From Paramyrothecium sp. XJ0827 (Eukaryota; Ascomycota; Sordariomycetes; Hypocreales; Stachybotryaceae): a stretch of DNA of 64,000 nucleotides. Location of the stretch: contig JAJFPB010000008.1 of the NCBI GenBank assembly GCA_020881915.1, positions 3,100,001-3,164,000 of the forward strand, written 5' to 3'. The notes below the pieces were generated by a model. That model was not told where the DNA came from and ran no database searches. It worked only from the letters and a program-made list of their open reading frames with translations. A program made the position numbers and the translations under genes. Positions 24,330 through 36,841 of this stretch are shown one piece after another. Numbering within the stretch: the first letter of the stretch is position 1; each line of letters starts with the position of its first letter.

Positions 24330-24848
24330 AGAAGCCGAAGGACACCTCCGGAGTCTGCTTGGCACTAGACAAGCAGGATCTGTCAATTACCTTAATTAAT
24401 GTCCTCCACTTGGGTACCTTCCGATGACCACCACTCGAGTTCAAAGGCCGCCACCACTTAGACTAGTCAGTTTACCCCCGTACGTTACGTTCAAGATGCT
24501 GGGACTAGCGGACACAGCAACCATCATTACCAAGGTTGAAACCACCGGGGGTCTCCGAGGCCCCACTTCTGTGCCTCCGCCATTCCTCTACGCCATGACT
24601 TTAGACTGCTCACGGACCGGGGATATTCTGGGGTCCCCAAATTTCGACCAACAACCCCGTGGGGATCCATGCGTCCTCCGACGCAGAACCTTGGAGGAAC
24701 GGAACATATTCCAAGGTCATCAGCGGAAGGAGTATAAAGCTTAGGACTCGCCGTCTTCGTCGAATCTAGTACAGGAACGGCGTGCTCCGACATTCTCTCG
24801 GTCTTAATTCACCTTCGGAATCACTCACCAAGTATCATCTCTTACATT

Positions 24849-26604
24849 ATGGCTGAGAAACAGCAAGACAGCAGCGCCAGCCCGGCCGGTAGCACCCACA
24901 AGAAGGATGGTTCAGCCTCCGAGGTTGAGGCTCCCACTCTTTTCCCCAATCTGTCGGAAGAAGACGCCAGATGGTTTGCCGCTTTTCCCGACGAGAAGAA
25001 GAAGAAAGCAGTCCGAAAGGTATGCATTCGCTGTCTTCTGAAATGCGTCAAACAATTCTCAAGACACTAAGAGATGCAATAGGTTGACTATCGACTCATC
25101 CCGCTGCTGACTTTGCTCTACCTTTTTTCTTTTATCGATAGAGCCAACATTGGAAATGCCAACATTGAAGGCATGTCCGAGACGCTTGGGCTTACGGGCA
25201 CGCAGTACAACATAGCTCTGTCCATCTTTTTCATTCCTTATGTTCTTCTCGGTAAGTTAACAATGTAACAACGATGTTTATATGGGCGAGATCTGACGAG
25301 CATGGCAGAGGTCCCCAGCAACTACATATTGAATAGGTTCAAGAAGCCCTCCCGCTACGTCGGCTCCATCATCATAGCCTGGGGCTCCATGACAACCATC
25401 CTCGGCGTGGTCCAAAACTTCGGCGGCCTTGTCGCTGTCCGCTTCATGTAAGCCTCTCCGCTGGCCATGAGCCGACCGTGGGGCTAACAGGCGTAGGCTT
25501 GGTGTTGCAGAGGCAGGTTTCTTTCCTGGGGCTGTCTTGATCATCTCGAAATGGTATGTCAAGAACGAAACGCAGACGAGAATCGCCCTCTTTTACACTG
25601 CGAGTGCCCTTGCAGGAGCGTTCTCGGGCCTCCTCGCCTTTGGTATCTCCAGAATGGACGGTGTCGGAAACTACGAAGGCTGGAGATGGATTTTCATCTT
25701 GGAAGGTCTAGCGACTGTAATTGCCAGCATCGCAACCTTCTTCTTTTTGATCGACAGCCCGGCCAGCTCTGGCAAATGGCTTGATGCCGATGAGATCAGG
25801 TATCTTGAGCTGCGTCAGCTCGCGCAGAACGGCAACAAAGTTTCCGAAAACAAGGCCAAGGGCGTTGACTGGAAGATCCTCCGTTCTGTCGTGTGTGATG
25901 GGCAGATCTACCTTCAGGCCCTCATCTATTGGTCCAACACTGTTCCCAACAATGCCCTCAAGTTCACCATGCCCCGGATCATTAGGAACATGGGATACAC
26001 GTCCTCCAACGCGCAACTCCTCACCATCGGGCCGTACTGCGCCGGCGCAGTCAGCGCGTACCTCTCAGCAATCTTATCCGACAAATTCACGTGGCGCATG
26101 CCTTTTATCGTCGGCCCTCAGTTGTTAGTCTGCTGCGCCTACGCCATCCTGTTCCCTCTTGCTGCCGACATTGAGAATAACATCCCTGCGTGCTTCTTTG
26201 CCATTGTCCTGGCCTGCATCGGTCTGTATCCAATTAACCCCGGTGGTAACGCGTGGACCGTCAACAACCTGGCTGGACCGACCAAGCGGGCCATGGGAAT
26301 CGCATACATGATTTGTCTCGGCAACCTTGGCGGTATTGTAGGAAGCTACATCTTCATTGAGAGTGAGAGTCCGAAGTATCCTACCGGATTTGGCGCCTCT
26401 CTGGGCTTTGCTTCGGCAGGAATCGGGGCGTGCCTTGCACTTGAAAGCTTGTACTATCTGAGTAATAAGAAGAAGGACGCGTTGTCTGAGTCGGAGATTA
26501 GGGTCAAGTACACTGGTGAGGAGCTTGAGGCCCTGGGTGATAGGTCTCCACTGTTCCGGTATACCCTATACTATAGATACTTTATAACAAACAAGGCCGG
26601 GTGA
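24849..26604 (+). CDS. MFS permease, Dal5/allantoate (anion:cation symporter) type
   Basis: Four exons (24849-25019, 25083-25251, 25309-25447, 25497-26604) join to 528 residues. The first exon is a hydrophilic cytoplasmic tail. The second starts the membrane part with LIPLLTLLYLFSFIDRANIG, the signature of the anion:cation symporter family (Dal5, Tna1, Liz1). RFMLGVAEAGFFPGAV spans the third splice, and GWRWIFILEGLATVIAS follows. About twelve membrane segments fit. Known members import allantoate, nicotinate, pantothenate or biotin-like acids; the substrate here is unknown. It is divergent from the dehydrogenase and shares its promoter, so it likely imports the substrate of this gene group. 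Confidence 0.9.
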
Positions 26605-28443
26605 CCTGAGCAATAGGACTATTGGAGCATACACTTGACGAATCATCCCGAGCCCTACCCGAGGTCAGTTTGAGTCGGCTTCATTCCCAATTTATCGTTG
26701 CACAGGTCTACGCCCGCCAAGGGCGAGGCGAAGAGGCGTAGAGCATATCATTCAAGAATGGGCTCTAGCTGAGATTGAGAACAATAAGTGGCTGGTGCCG
26801 TCAAGCTCATTAAAGGAGTGAGGAATAAATTGGATGAAGATGATTAGACCAGAAGGATATGGATAAACATTGGTAAATAGCAGGATGGACTATGCCTATG
26901 ATTCCAATTTTGAGCCTGAGCTTCACCTCCTGGAAACTCAGAGCATGATTATATAAGTTGTCGCTTAATCTCCGGGAAAAAAGCACGTGGCTTCTAAATT
27001 AGCTGCATTGCTACCGCAAACAATTACAATACCGAGTAAGCCAGGAGTAGACGAGCTCATGTTTCTAAGATTTGACTCAAAGACACCATGCCTATCAACT
27101 TGTTAGTGGGTATGGAATCCTTTGATCAAAGTAAAATCTGAACTTGTTGAAAAAGAAGATGTGAAATTTGTGCCTGCCGTCCTAGAGGGAAGCTGAACTT
27201 CCCACCATATATATACAAAAATTAATATAACCTCCAGATTCGCCCTGCTAAGCTCTAGGGTAGCTAAACAAAGTGCATTCCCTGTCCGCCTAATCACATT
27301 ACATTATAATGATTACTTTTGTTAATAAAACAACTGCAGGATCCAAGCGTCTTCAATAGATTGATTGTATCTCAAGGTAATGTCCAACCCAGACCAGACA
27401 CCAGCCAAAGAAAGAAGGACAATGCACAAAATTAACAATAGACTTGATGCACTAATAAGCGTTCCAAATAAGCCGAAGGCATAACTAACACACACGCCTT
27501 GTTGGGCATTTTCCCCCGTCGTAGACGGATGGTCATTATCGTACGAAGCTGGCAGCCCCGTGTGCCACTGATTAGTGGTTACTGTAAACATCTTCTACTT
27601 TGGTCATTAAGGGAAACGGAAGGCCAGTATCCATGTCGCCTTTCCTTGACTCGAAAAAGGTACAGCCGATAGAGCCACGAGACGATGGCCGAGGAATCCC
27701 ATGGCCCATGCGGATTGAAATCGACACCGGCAGATGGTTTTTGCCGCATGGGGACGCAGCTCCCAAATTCTACGACAGACGCCTGACGGAGCAAACTTAC
27801 AGGAACATTTGAAAAGATAACACACGCGCCTATCGAAGTGAGAAAATTCATTATTTATCCTGATCGTCGCCTCGGCCTACCCACATGCGAACATGCGGTC
27901 GGACCCTGAGGGTTTTCCAACGGTATATTGCACAAGGCACACCTGCCCTAAGTAGGCAGCTCCATGAGAAAGCGTTTCTTACCTCGTGTGAATGGCATGG
28001 CAGCTGGGGAACTATCCAAGAAAACCGAGCGGCTGTCACACGCGGGTGGATATAGATGAGCAAGAATGGAATAGGCTAACAGACAAATTGGAAGACTCGC
28101 AGTTGTCGGACGTTCCACATAGCACCTTGTGCTCTTTGACTACTTGTGTATCAGACGACTAATGACTTGGAAGTGCCCAATTGGGAGAAATGAAGGTACC
28201 ATGGACATGGGTGACATGAGGCAAGAATGTAGTTACCGTAAGTTGATAAGGCAGTTCAAGCAGCACCAAATTAAGGAAAAAAGAACTTAGTTATCTAAAG
28301 CTAGATAGTTTCTTCCTTAATCCAGTCAAGGTTCGGGGGCACCATGATTTTGCTTCAAGGAGCAATTCTGACCTGAACCTTCAAGTCTCAGCCATCTCAG
28401 CCACCCCCTAGCCAAGAGCATAAATCACGATTAGCGGACAAGC
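26605..28443. other. Long intergenic stretch, no supported gene
   Basis: No family was recognised on either strand. The only suggestive item is on the minus strand at 27322-27591, where a frame contains a hydrophobic stretch (SASSLLLILCIVLLSLAGVW) that could be the last membrane helix of a lost or unknown protein. It lacks any supported upstream exon, so I do not call it. Confidence 0.5.
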
Positions 28444-29641
28444 TCAGCAGTTTGTGCGGACATTGGATGTGGTGCAATAGCGGCCATCGGGACCTTCTCC
28501 TAGCTTGATGGGCTCGTTGCCCTGCGCATTGCCTGTATAGCGGTCGCACCATTCTTCATCACTCTGGCAGGAGTTAGTGATGCGGCAGGTGTCTCCGTAA
28601 TTGACATTGATACCGCAGAGCGCAGCACCCCCAGAAGCCACGACTCCATCAACAATAATGTTCCGGGGGCCTCCATTGTTGGTGCAAGTACCACAGCTGC
28701 GAATGAGCTTTCCATAGTTTTTGGCGTAGAAGTTGCGAATGCTGACTGTGCCACGACCATTGAATTGGAAGATCTTATCAGCAGCCTTGAAGGCGCCACC
28801 GCCATTGACGTAGGATGTACCACTGGGCTGCTTGAAGGTGGCCGCGTCTTCGCATACATCAGCCCACCAGACATTGTTTAGGGTGCTATGAAGTGAAGAA
28901 ATGCGTTAGCACGGGTGCCAAACTATAGCATATCTTGCGGATTTCCGCGAGGAAAATTGACCGTTGAAAGACCAAGTCGTAACTTACCATGCGCCACGGC
29001 AATGGACGCCTTCAGCAGAGCTTGCACCAATGATAACATTGGAAAGAACGGCGCCGTCTTCAAGGATGAACGAAGCGTCAGCCTCACCGGTCTCCTCTTG
29101 CTCTTGGCATACGTTGGCTGAAAGGTAGTTGATTAGTAAATGTGCTAGTTCTAGTCGCTTGTGCCCCCTGACTCACTGTTTCTTTCGTAACGTCGCATGC
29201 CGCCGTCATATGAGCCTCTCACAACAATGGCCGCGTTTGTAGAAACGGCACCCGAAGATTGCGGAAGTGTGGTCGTAACGCCGCCAGCCGGCGGAGGCTG
29301 CGTGGTGCTTGGTACCTTTGTGGATACGCTGGAGGACCTCGTAGACGACTGGCTAGCACGCGTCGAAGTTCGGCTTGATGCCGGAGGAGGCTGGTTGGTG
29401 CAGGGAACACATTGACTGTACCATTCGTTGGTAAAGACGCAGCAGGAATCCGAAACACAGGTCTTGGGTCCATTGTAGTTTGTACTGGTGAGGTAGATTA
29501 TCAGTCAGTCTATCATGACAGTATACCTCAGCCAGAACCAAAGAATAGATCGACTCACCCACCGCACTGGCCCCATAATGGAGACTGGGCATTTGCCACA
29601 ATAGCAAGGCCAGACACGGCCAGTGCTATATGGAATTTCAT
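28444..29641 (-). CDS. Secreted pectate lyase (PL3) with N-terminal CBM1
   Basis: Four exons (29641-29559, 29484-29177, 29117-28988, 28885-28444) join to 320 residues. The enzyme cleaves de-esterified pectin by beta-elimination outside the cell. Residues 1-18 are a signal peptide (MKFHIALAVSGLAIVANA). A cellulose-binding CBM1 follows (SPLWGQCGG, split by intron 1, then CVSDSCCVFTNEWYSQCVPC), then a Ser/Thr/Pro linker to about residue 105. The PL3 domain has VCQEQEETGEADASFILEDG, NVWWADVCEDAATF, SCGTCTNNGGPRN and CGINVNYGDTCRI. The CBM1 anchors it to plant cell walls. No defect was seen. Neighbours are other secreted enzymes, but no shared regulation is visible. Confidence 0.92.
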
Positions 29642-31222
29642 CTCGGGAGGTGGATTGGGTTGTGAAGGAAGATAGGATGACTTTTAACTCAAGTGATGGC
29701 CGCGGAGTCGCAGTTTTGGCAGTGCAAACTGTTGAGGGTATCATGCCACTTTATAGTTTCTTAAAGAAGGACGAGAATACTGTTGCAATGGGTTGAGTTC
29801 CGATGGTCTAGAATTGGTGGAAATAGCTCGTTTGCTCCGTGGTCCGCATCAGCTCAATTTAACCCTTTGCATGAAATCTCTGAGCACTGAGTTAACCCTC
29901 TTCGGTCACCGATAGTACTTGCAGTTTTTAATTATGCACTGAAACTGAACGTCCCATTTACCAATATAAAAAGAGCGGAGAACCTCATGTTGGGGAGCAA
30001 ACACAAGTGGAGGAGTAAGACACGGAGGTTTAACGAACTCGGACACGGAATCAAGACCTGCCTCAACCCCCACAGAGGTAGTGCTGGATCTGCGCGTCTA
30101 GTGTTATGTAGTCGATACGATTCTAAGCAGTCTCACAAGGGGGAAAGAGGGGATGCTGTTTCCAGGTCTATGCTCTTGAAGGCAAAGTGTAAAGTGACGA
30201 TAGTGATCAAATCCAATGTCATAACCACCATCTCCAGATCGGTGCACGGAAGTCTTGGGCCGGCTTAAAAATGATAAGCAGCACAGGATTGAGATTCTAG
30301 ACTGTTCCTATTTACAGATACACTAGGATGCATCTTCTTGCGCGCGCTTTGCTTGAATCAACGGAATTGACAAATCCAGAATTGAGGCCCTTCCTCCGAA
30401 TGCCTAGACCTTCCTAAGTAGGGAATTGCACACACATGCGGGCCTATACGCCTACACAGAATGACAGAGTGGCATTGGACGCTTCACATTGATCTTTCAG
30501 GAAATAGCTATGACGAGGTTTTTGGTCCTTTGAGCTATCTGGCGAATGCTGGGTCTGCCCAGAAAAGACCAGTTGAATGAGGTGATGCCTTACAGTAGTC
30601 CTAGTCCTCGTCATCACAGAAGTTGGAAGAATAAACCTTGGCAATATCCTAAGAGCTGTGGTGCAGTAGACTAGACAAACAGGGCAAGCCCGATTATGGT
30701 TTCTCGTTACATTGCAACCACTCTGATGGCCGTGGGCTTAGACTTGCTGTAAGAGGATGTTCTGCGATATTCAGGCTGAGTACGCGGGTGGTTAGGATTT
30801 CCAAACTTGGACAGCTATAGACGTCATAGCAACAGTAAGTCTTTCATACTTATGACGGTATATCTTGGATCCACCAATCAGCTACAGCCCCAAGCATCGA
30901 ACATCACATCTCAACCACTTGCCCTTGCATAAACCATGATCTGGCCAGTAGAACGAATCCAACCCTGCAACTTCATTGATCCTAAATGCGTCGAAGCTGT
31001 GGGGTTGGCCCGCGATGGCAACTTTAGGCACCCGAGAATAGACTACTTGATCGCACAAATTAAACCACACTCGCACATTTTGAAAGCCGGAAATGAGATG
31101 ATTAGGGCCTTGGTGTGAAGTATATCGGTCTGTGTTGCTACCCAGTCCTTGATAGGTTACCGGCCTCCCAATCTCCGCGTCCTCTTTCACGCTGAGTTCA
31201 AGCGAGAGTTCTAGTTGAAGTC
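29642..31222. other. Intergenic, no gene seen
   Basis: This is the shared upstream region of the pectate lyase (minus) and the Sde182-like gene (plus). Composition is ordinary. The longest open frames give no recognisable motif and no splice-compatible partners. Confidence 0.55.
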
Positions 31223-32721
31223 ATGAAGATCCAATCTGCTCTCTTCCTTGCCGGACTGGCTGCGCCTTGGTTGGTGTCGGCCAGTTGCAAAAAGTGCGAA
31301 AATGCGCGGTACAAGCGAAAACCTCGCGTTTTCGCTACCACGGATATCAGCAATGAACCAGATGATCAGATGAGTCTGGTGCGATTCCTCACTTACACGA
31401 ACGAATGGAACGTTCAAGGCATCAGTGGTGCCACTTCATCACATCTGGAGGACGTGATCGACTCGGATACCATCCACAAGGTCATCGATCATTATGGTCG
31501 GATTGTTGACAATCTCAACGTCCACGTCCCATCGTACGCCCAGTACCCTACCGCTGAAGAGCTCCACACCAAGACATATCGTGGCCATACCGTTTTTGGA
31601 CTGGAGGCGTTGGAAATGGACAGGCTCAGCGAGGCTGCAGAGGCATTCATCACAGCTGTTGATGATGCGGAAAAGAGTGACCCTGTATGGTTCTTATGCT
31701 GGGGTGGATGCAATATCCTGGCAGAGTCATTGCACCATATCACCAAGACCCGGATGCAGGCCGAGGCTGACTCTTTTGTGGAGAAAATCCGAGTATACTC
31801 AATCTCCGATCAAGATGACACGGGGTCATGGATACGCGAGCAGTACCCTAGATTGTTCTACATCGTGGCGCTTCATGCTTACGGTGAATACACTGTCGCT
31901 GCATGGAACGGAATATCAGGAGAGCTTTTCCGCAACTACGACATCGGAGGACCCCCAACGGAGCTGCAGACAAACGAGTGGTTAGATGAGCACATTCGAA
32001 TTGGAGAGCTGGGCAAGGTCTATCCCCAGTTCCTGTTCACCATGGAGGGAGATACGCCGTCCTTCCTTGGTCTAATCCAGAATGGTCTTGGAGACCCCAA
32101 CCGTCCGGACTGGGGTGGCTGGGGCGGTCGCAATAAGCTTGTAGATAGGTCCGGACGAAGCCAAGTATACAGCACTGTGGCTGACTACCACCCTGGCGCA
32201 GACGGCAGGGGATATCAGAGCATGTTTGTGCCTATCTGGCGATGGCGACGTGCGTTTCAGCACGACTTCGCGGCCCGCATGCAGTGGACCATCAAGAGCA
32301 ACTACACAGACGCAAACCATAACCCGGTCGCTGTTCTGAACAACACCTGCGGACCTGAGCCGTACGAGGTCAATTACACCTTCGGCGACTCCCTCGTGCT
32401 TGATGCGTCGAAGAGCTGGGACCCCGACAATGACAATCTCGTCTTCAAGTGGGAGCACTACCGTGAGATCACCATGAACTTGAGGAGGAAGATCGATCCT
32501 GTATCTAAGAACGTAACTATTGAAGCTCTCAATAACGAGGGAAGCATCGTGCGCGTGACGCCACTGGCTAATCTAGTAAGTTTGGTGCATACACTGTGTC
32601 GGAAATAGCTAACACGAAACAGGACATGCACATTATTTTGTCTGTTGAAGATGAGCGAGACATGGAACTGACGAGCTATAGACGGGTTATCTTGAAACGA
32701 AACACACATTCGGCTGCGTAA
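31223..32721 (+). CDS. Sde182/DUF1593 nucleoside-hydrolase-like secreted protein
   Basis: Two exons (31223-32575, 32623-32721) join to 483 residues. The N-terminus is a signal peptide (MKIQSALFLAGLAAPWLVSA). RVFATTDISNEPDDQMSLVR is the Asp-rich start of the nucleoside-hydrolase-like fold in the cellulose-binding Sde182 family (formerly DUF1593). VWFLCWGGCNILAESL and EGDTPSFLGLIQNGL are also characteristic. The C-terminal part (DSLVLDASKSWDPDNDNLVF) is a beta-sandwich of the kind that follows in this family. The role is probably extracellular polysaccharide-related hydrolysis, but the substrate is not established. The gene looks intact, and the small second exon has a normal splice and stop. 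Confidence 0.88.
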
Positions 32722-33965
32722 GCAGTAGGCACGAAAGGTCGCTCTAAGGCTTATACAAACCAGGCATATTTACTACCAGTTGCTGAAAGCAAATCGTTTC
32801 TCAAAGAGCAGGTCTGTTCCAACTCTTTCGACGCCACAGCAGTAGAGGACGTATTCTTGGACACGAAATGCCAGCCAGTCAAAAATAGATGCGTTCCTTG
32901 GTAGCATTGTTCTTTTACAACACACTCGGTAATGAGTTCTCGGATTATGGCATTTGGGATGAGCTCGAGCGTTAAATCATAGCATCAATCTTGTCTGCAA
33001 ATCTTCGGCCGGATATTGTATTTCTCACTTAGTTTGACAATAGCTAAGGCAAGTAGATTCTCGAGATTGTTTAAGACTATTATATTGCGGAACGATTTGG
33101 GAAGTCATGATCAAAGAATTGTCAACCCTGGCTCCCTTTTTAGATAAAAATAGAAATAAAAAATCTAGCCTACTTAAGAGAAATTCTAAGCAGTAAGAGA
33201 ATAATTTTTATTTATTTTATTTATGAATAAAAACTACGTTTCTTTAGAAAAATTTATACATTCTTTTAAATTTTATTTATAATAATTAATTTTGTAGGAA
33301 TTTAATAATTAAGTAAACAAATTATTATATTTCAAGGTGCTCATTTTACTGTATTGCTCTACTAATTAGGCAAGGCTGCTGCTCCAATTCCCACACATTG
33401 CACAATCCTAGAGGCTTAAGGGTTCAAGTCCGAATAATGGCAATATTCAACAAATAACGTATTTTAGGCTGTCCTGGCGTTGTTGAGTAATGGCTGAGAA
33501 CCTTCTACTACTGGAGCACTAAACAATCCTGTTCGTCTCATAATCAGTCAATTACCGGCTATTTAGCAGTTGACAAAATACTGATCAATCCATACCCTTA
33601 TCTTTTTGAATACGAGCTGATGCTGCAGAGCATGCCTGCCTTCCACCTCTTTAGCCTATTAGATCGACTACCCCGGTAACACAAGGCGAGCATTTAATTT
33701 CCGCTTGCAAGGTACGCCGTAATCCTGCATGTAGCATGGCAATAGTGGGCGCATTTTCACTTTTTATAGCCTACTGCTTGGGACTTCCGTAGCATAGCTC
33801 CGCCCCTTTTCGTCATAGGATCTCGCCAAGAGTGAAGATATAAGACAACGGTAGTAGCACGAGACCAGCTTGCCCATCGCGGTGAATGACATCTTGTCAC
33901 TTGTGTGTGCGGGGTCAAGGAAACTGCCAGGACACTTCATGCATCTACTACGAACGTTGGCAAAC
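32722..33965. other. Intergenic with an AT-rich patch
   Basis: There is an AT-rich patch at about 33130-33330, possibly an old repeat remnant. A short stretch at 33418-33430 resembles a tRNA B box (ggttcaagtcc), but no tRNA fold is possible around it. No gene was recognised. Confidence 0.55.
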
Positions 33966-36841
33966 ATGGTTCACACAATGCACGTTTTATCGCTTGTTGC
34001 AGCAGTCGCCACTGCGCTTGCATTGCAAACCTCAGAGAACGCCACACACGTAGTTCCCGGTGCCTACATCATCGAATTTGGAGGTGACAAAGTACGGCGC
34101 TTTTGGCAATCAATTGACATAGGTGGACGCTGCTAACAGGTGATTTCTCAGGCTGCTGATCAATTTCGTGCTCAGGAGGAAACAGATTATGATGTGCGGT
34201 TGCAATTCAACTACCAACTGTTCAAAGGCGTCTCTATTCAGTTCATTAACGTCTCATCAGCCGAGGAGAGAGCTGCTGAACTGGCTTCTTTGCCAGCCGT
34301 GAAGAACATTTGGCCTGTGAAGGTGCTTTCACGTGCTAAGTTTGAAGGAGAAACCCATCAAGAACGCAATAACTCAACGCCTTCTCCACTGCGTACCAAG
34401 GACTCTCATCTGAGAAAGCGAAACAACGACTCTCATCTAAGAAAGCGAAACAACAACACGATAAATGCGGATGCAGCTCATGTCATGACACAAGTAGACA
34501 AGCTGCACCGCCGAGGAATAACTGGCAAGGGTGTCAAGATTGCTATTGTTGATGATGGAGTACATTATTGCACCACTGCCGCGGTAGTTGAATGTGAGCT
34601 GACCAGTCCTTTAGATCGACTATCACCACCCTGCTCTGGGCGGCTGTTTCGGCGAGGGCTGCCTCGTCGCTGACGGTTACGATCTTGTCGGCGACTTTTA
34701 CAGCAGTGACAGCGCTCCTGTTCCTGATGATGACCCTGATGATCGGTGTGGTGGCTTAGGCACCCATACGGCCGGTATCATCGCGGCTGGGGAGAATCGA
34801 TGGGGCTTCACTGGAGTCGCACCTGGAGCGACTCTCGCGGCATACCGTATCTTTGGCTGTCCTGGCACCACCACCACCGAGCGTGATCGAAGCTTTCAAC
34901 AGGGCCTACGAAGACGGAGCAGACATTATCACGGCTTCAGTGGGAGCACCCAATGGTTGGTCGGGTGAGCCGTGGGTGAGTGCCATCAGCCGCATTGTTG
35001 ACAAGGGAGTTCCTTGCATTCTAGGAGCAGGGGAGGGCCTTCGAGGTCTTTTCGATACAATTGGTCCTGGGGATGGTCGTGGGGTCACAGCCGTAGCCAC
35101 CTTTGAAAACACCATTCAAGCGACAACGTACAGAGAGGGCTTCTACACTATCGGCAATGGTTCACGTACATCTTTCCCATATGAGTGGTCCTTCCCTACA
35201 GAATTTGACGGTCTTGAGCGTCCAGTGTGGGTCACTGGGTACGATTGGCGCAACAACAACGATGCATGCGAGCCGTTGCCCAACGATACGCCTGATCTTT
35301 CGGATTTCTATGTTCTTGTTCGTCGGGGTGATTGCGATTATATCACACAGGCTATCAACGTGGCCGCAAAAGGGGCCCGCTACTTTGTTGTTTACAACAA
35401 CCAGCCTGGCCTAGACTATTTCGACGTGGAAGGATACGAGGGGACCGAGAACATCCTTGGCGCAGGCATGATTCCCCAAGACATTGGAGAAGCTTGGGTC
35501 AGAGCGCTCGAGAACGGCTCCGAGGTGAAGGCCGAGATATTCTACTATGACGCCACATTATCCTACTTCATCATCGAACCAAATACATTCGGTGCAGGCG
35601 CACCTAGCATTTTTACCGGCTGGGGTCCGACGTATGAGATGGACTTCAAGCCCCAATTCGGCGCCCCCGGGATTTCGCTCTTATCTACTTCCCCCTTGGA
35701 GATGGGCTCCTACTCCCTCGTCAGCGGCAGTCATTTTGCCGCAGCTTATGCTGCCGGCGCCTACGCTTTGGTTGCAGAGGCCCGAGGCATCAAGCCAGAA
35801 CCGGCGCTCTTTGAGAGCCTGCTTGCATCCACCGCGAAGCCTCAGCGATACTACTACTACGACGGGTTCAGGGAGTGGCTTTCCCCAGCCGCCCAGCAGG
35901 GTGCCGGCTTGATCCAAGTGTTTGATGCGGCCTTTTCCGGCACATATTTAGAAACATCTAGCATCTCCTTTAACGACACGGATCACTTCACGGAAACGCT
36001 TTCTTTCGTCATCACTAACAAAAACGAGGACAAAATATCCTACGAGCTTAGCCATATCCCAACGCATACATTTTACACGTTCGATCAGTGGGGCCCCTAC
36101 CCTTACAAAACGCACGGCGAGGATGTGGCTCGCTACGCTGGGCTTACATTCGAACCTTCCACGGGCAGCATCGCGCCGGGTGACTCAGTCACAGTTGAGG
36201 TTACTGCCACTCCTCCTACTGGCGTTGATGATAGTCGCTATCCGTATTGGTCTGGCTACATTGCCGTCAATAGCTCTGACGGCAGTTCACTTTCCCTGCC
36301 CTACCAAGGCTTGACGGGGTCTCTTCACAACGTACCAGCTGCAATTGGCTTTACCTGGATCACAAACTCTGCCTGCCACCCCAACCACAGTCCTTGGATT
36401 CCTGCCAATACGACATTCACGCTGCCTCCTCCAGGAGAAGATCGAGACCCTATCCTGACACCTCTTCCCAGGCTAAATATTGAGTTGGTGTGGGGTTCAA
36501 CTTTGCTTACAGCCGAAGTCGTTCGGATCGGCTCGTGTCTGCGGAACTCAACACTCCCTGGGCGTAACGAGAAAAGAATTGGTCAGGTGTTCGGGTTCCC
36601 AGACAGGTTCATACACCGAGACACTCATGACTGGGTTTGGTTCGGCCAACTGCAAAACGGAGACTTCGCCCCACCCGGGAGATACAAGATTGTCGTTAAA
36701 TACCTTCGCATCTTCGGTGATGAATCAAAAGATGAAGACTGGATGGTTGCAGAGACAACTCCGTTCCAAATTCGCTATGGACCCACAAGTGAGGATCCGA
36801 ACCACTTCCCACCGGGCACATGCTGGTTTCCAGGCAAATAA
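33966..36841 (+). pseudogene. Subtilase (S8) with PA domain: frameshifted, catalytic Ser lost
   Basis: Exons 33966-34091, 34140-34559 and 34615 onward code a signal peptide, an I9-like propeptide (VPGAYIIEFGG), the S8 domain, an inserted PA domain (LVRRGDCDYITQAINVAAKG) and a long C-terminal beta region. The Asp (IAIVDDG, then IDYHHPALG after the intron) and His (GLGTHTAGIIAA) of the triad are present. At about 34885 the frame shifts by one base; downstream the frame stays open to 36841 (VIEAFNRAYEDGADIITASV). The Ser motif, normally GTSMAAP, reads GSHFAAA, and the oxyanion Asn motif SAGN reads GAGEG. It therefore cannot be an active subtilase even if the shift is a sequencing error. Either a pseudogene or a pseudoenzyme. 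Confidence 0.78.
34401..34454 (+). repeat. 27-base in-frame tandem duplication in the subtilase gene
   Basis: Two copies, 34401-34427 and 34428-34454, differ at one base and encode DSHLRKRNN twice. The Lys-Arg pairs lie between propeptide and catalytic domain, where a kexin-type cut would mature the enzyme, so the duplication doubled a likely processing site. Confidence 0.75.

Noticed and set aside
27322..27591. Minus-strand frame with one hydrophobic helix
   Set aside because: No supported upstream exon and no recognisable family; could be chance.
33376..33445. tRNA-like segment with a B-box match (ggttcaagtcc)
   Set aside because: No acceptor stem or T stem can be formed around it; at best a decayed tRNA-derived repeat.
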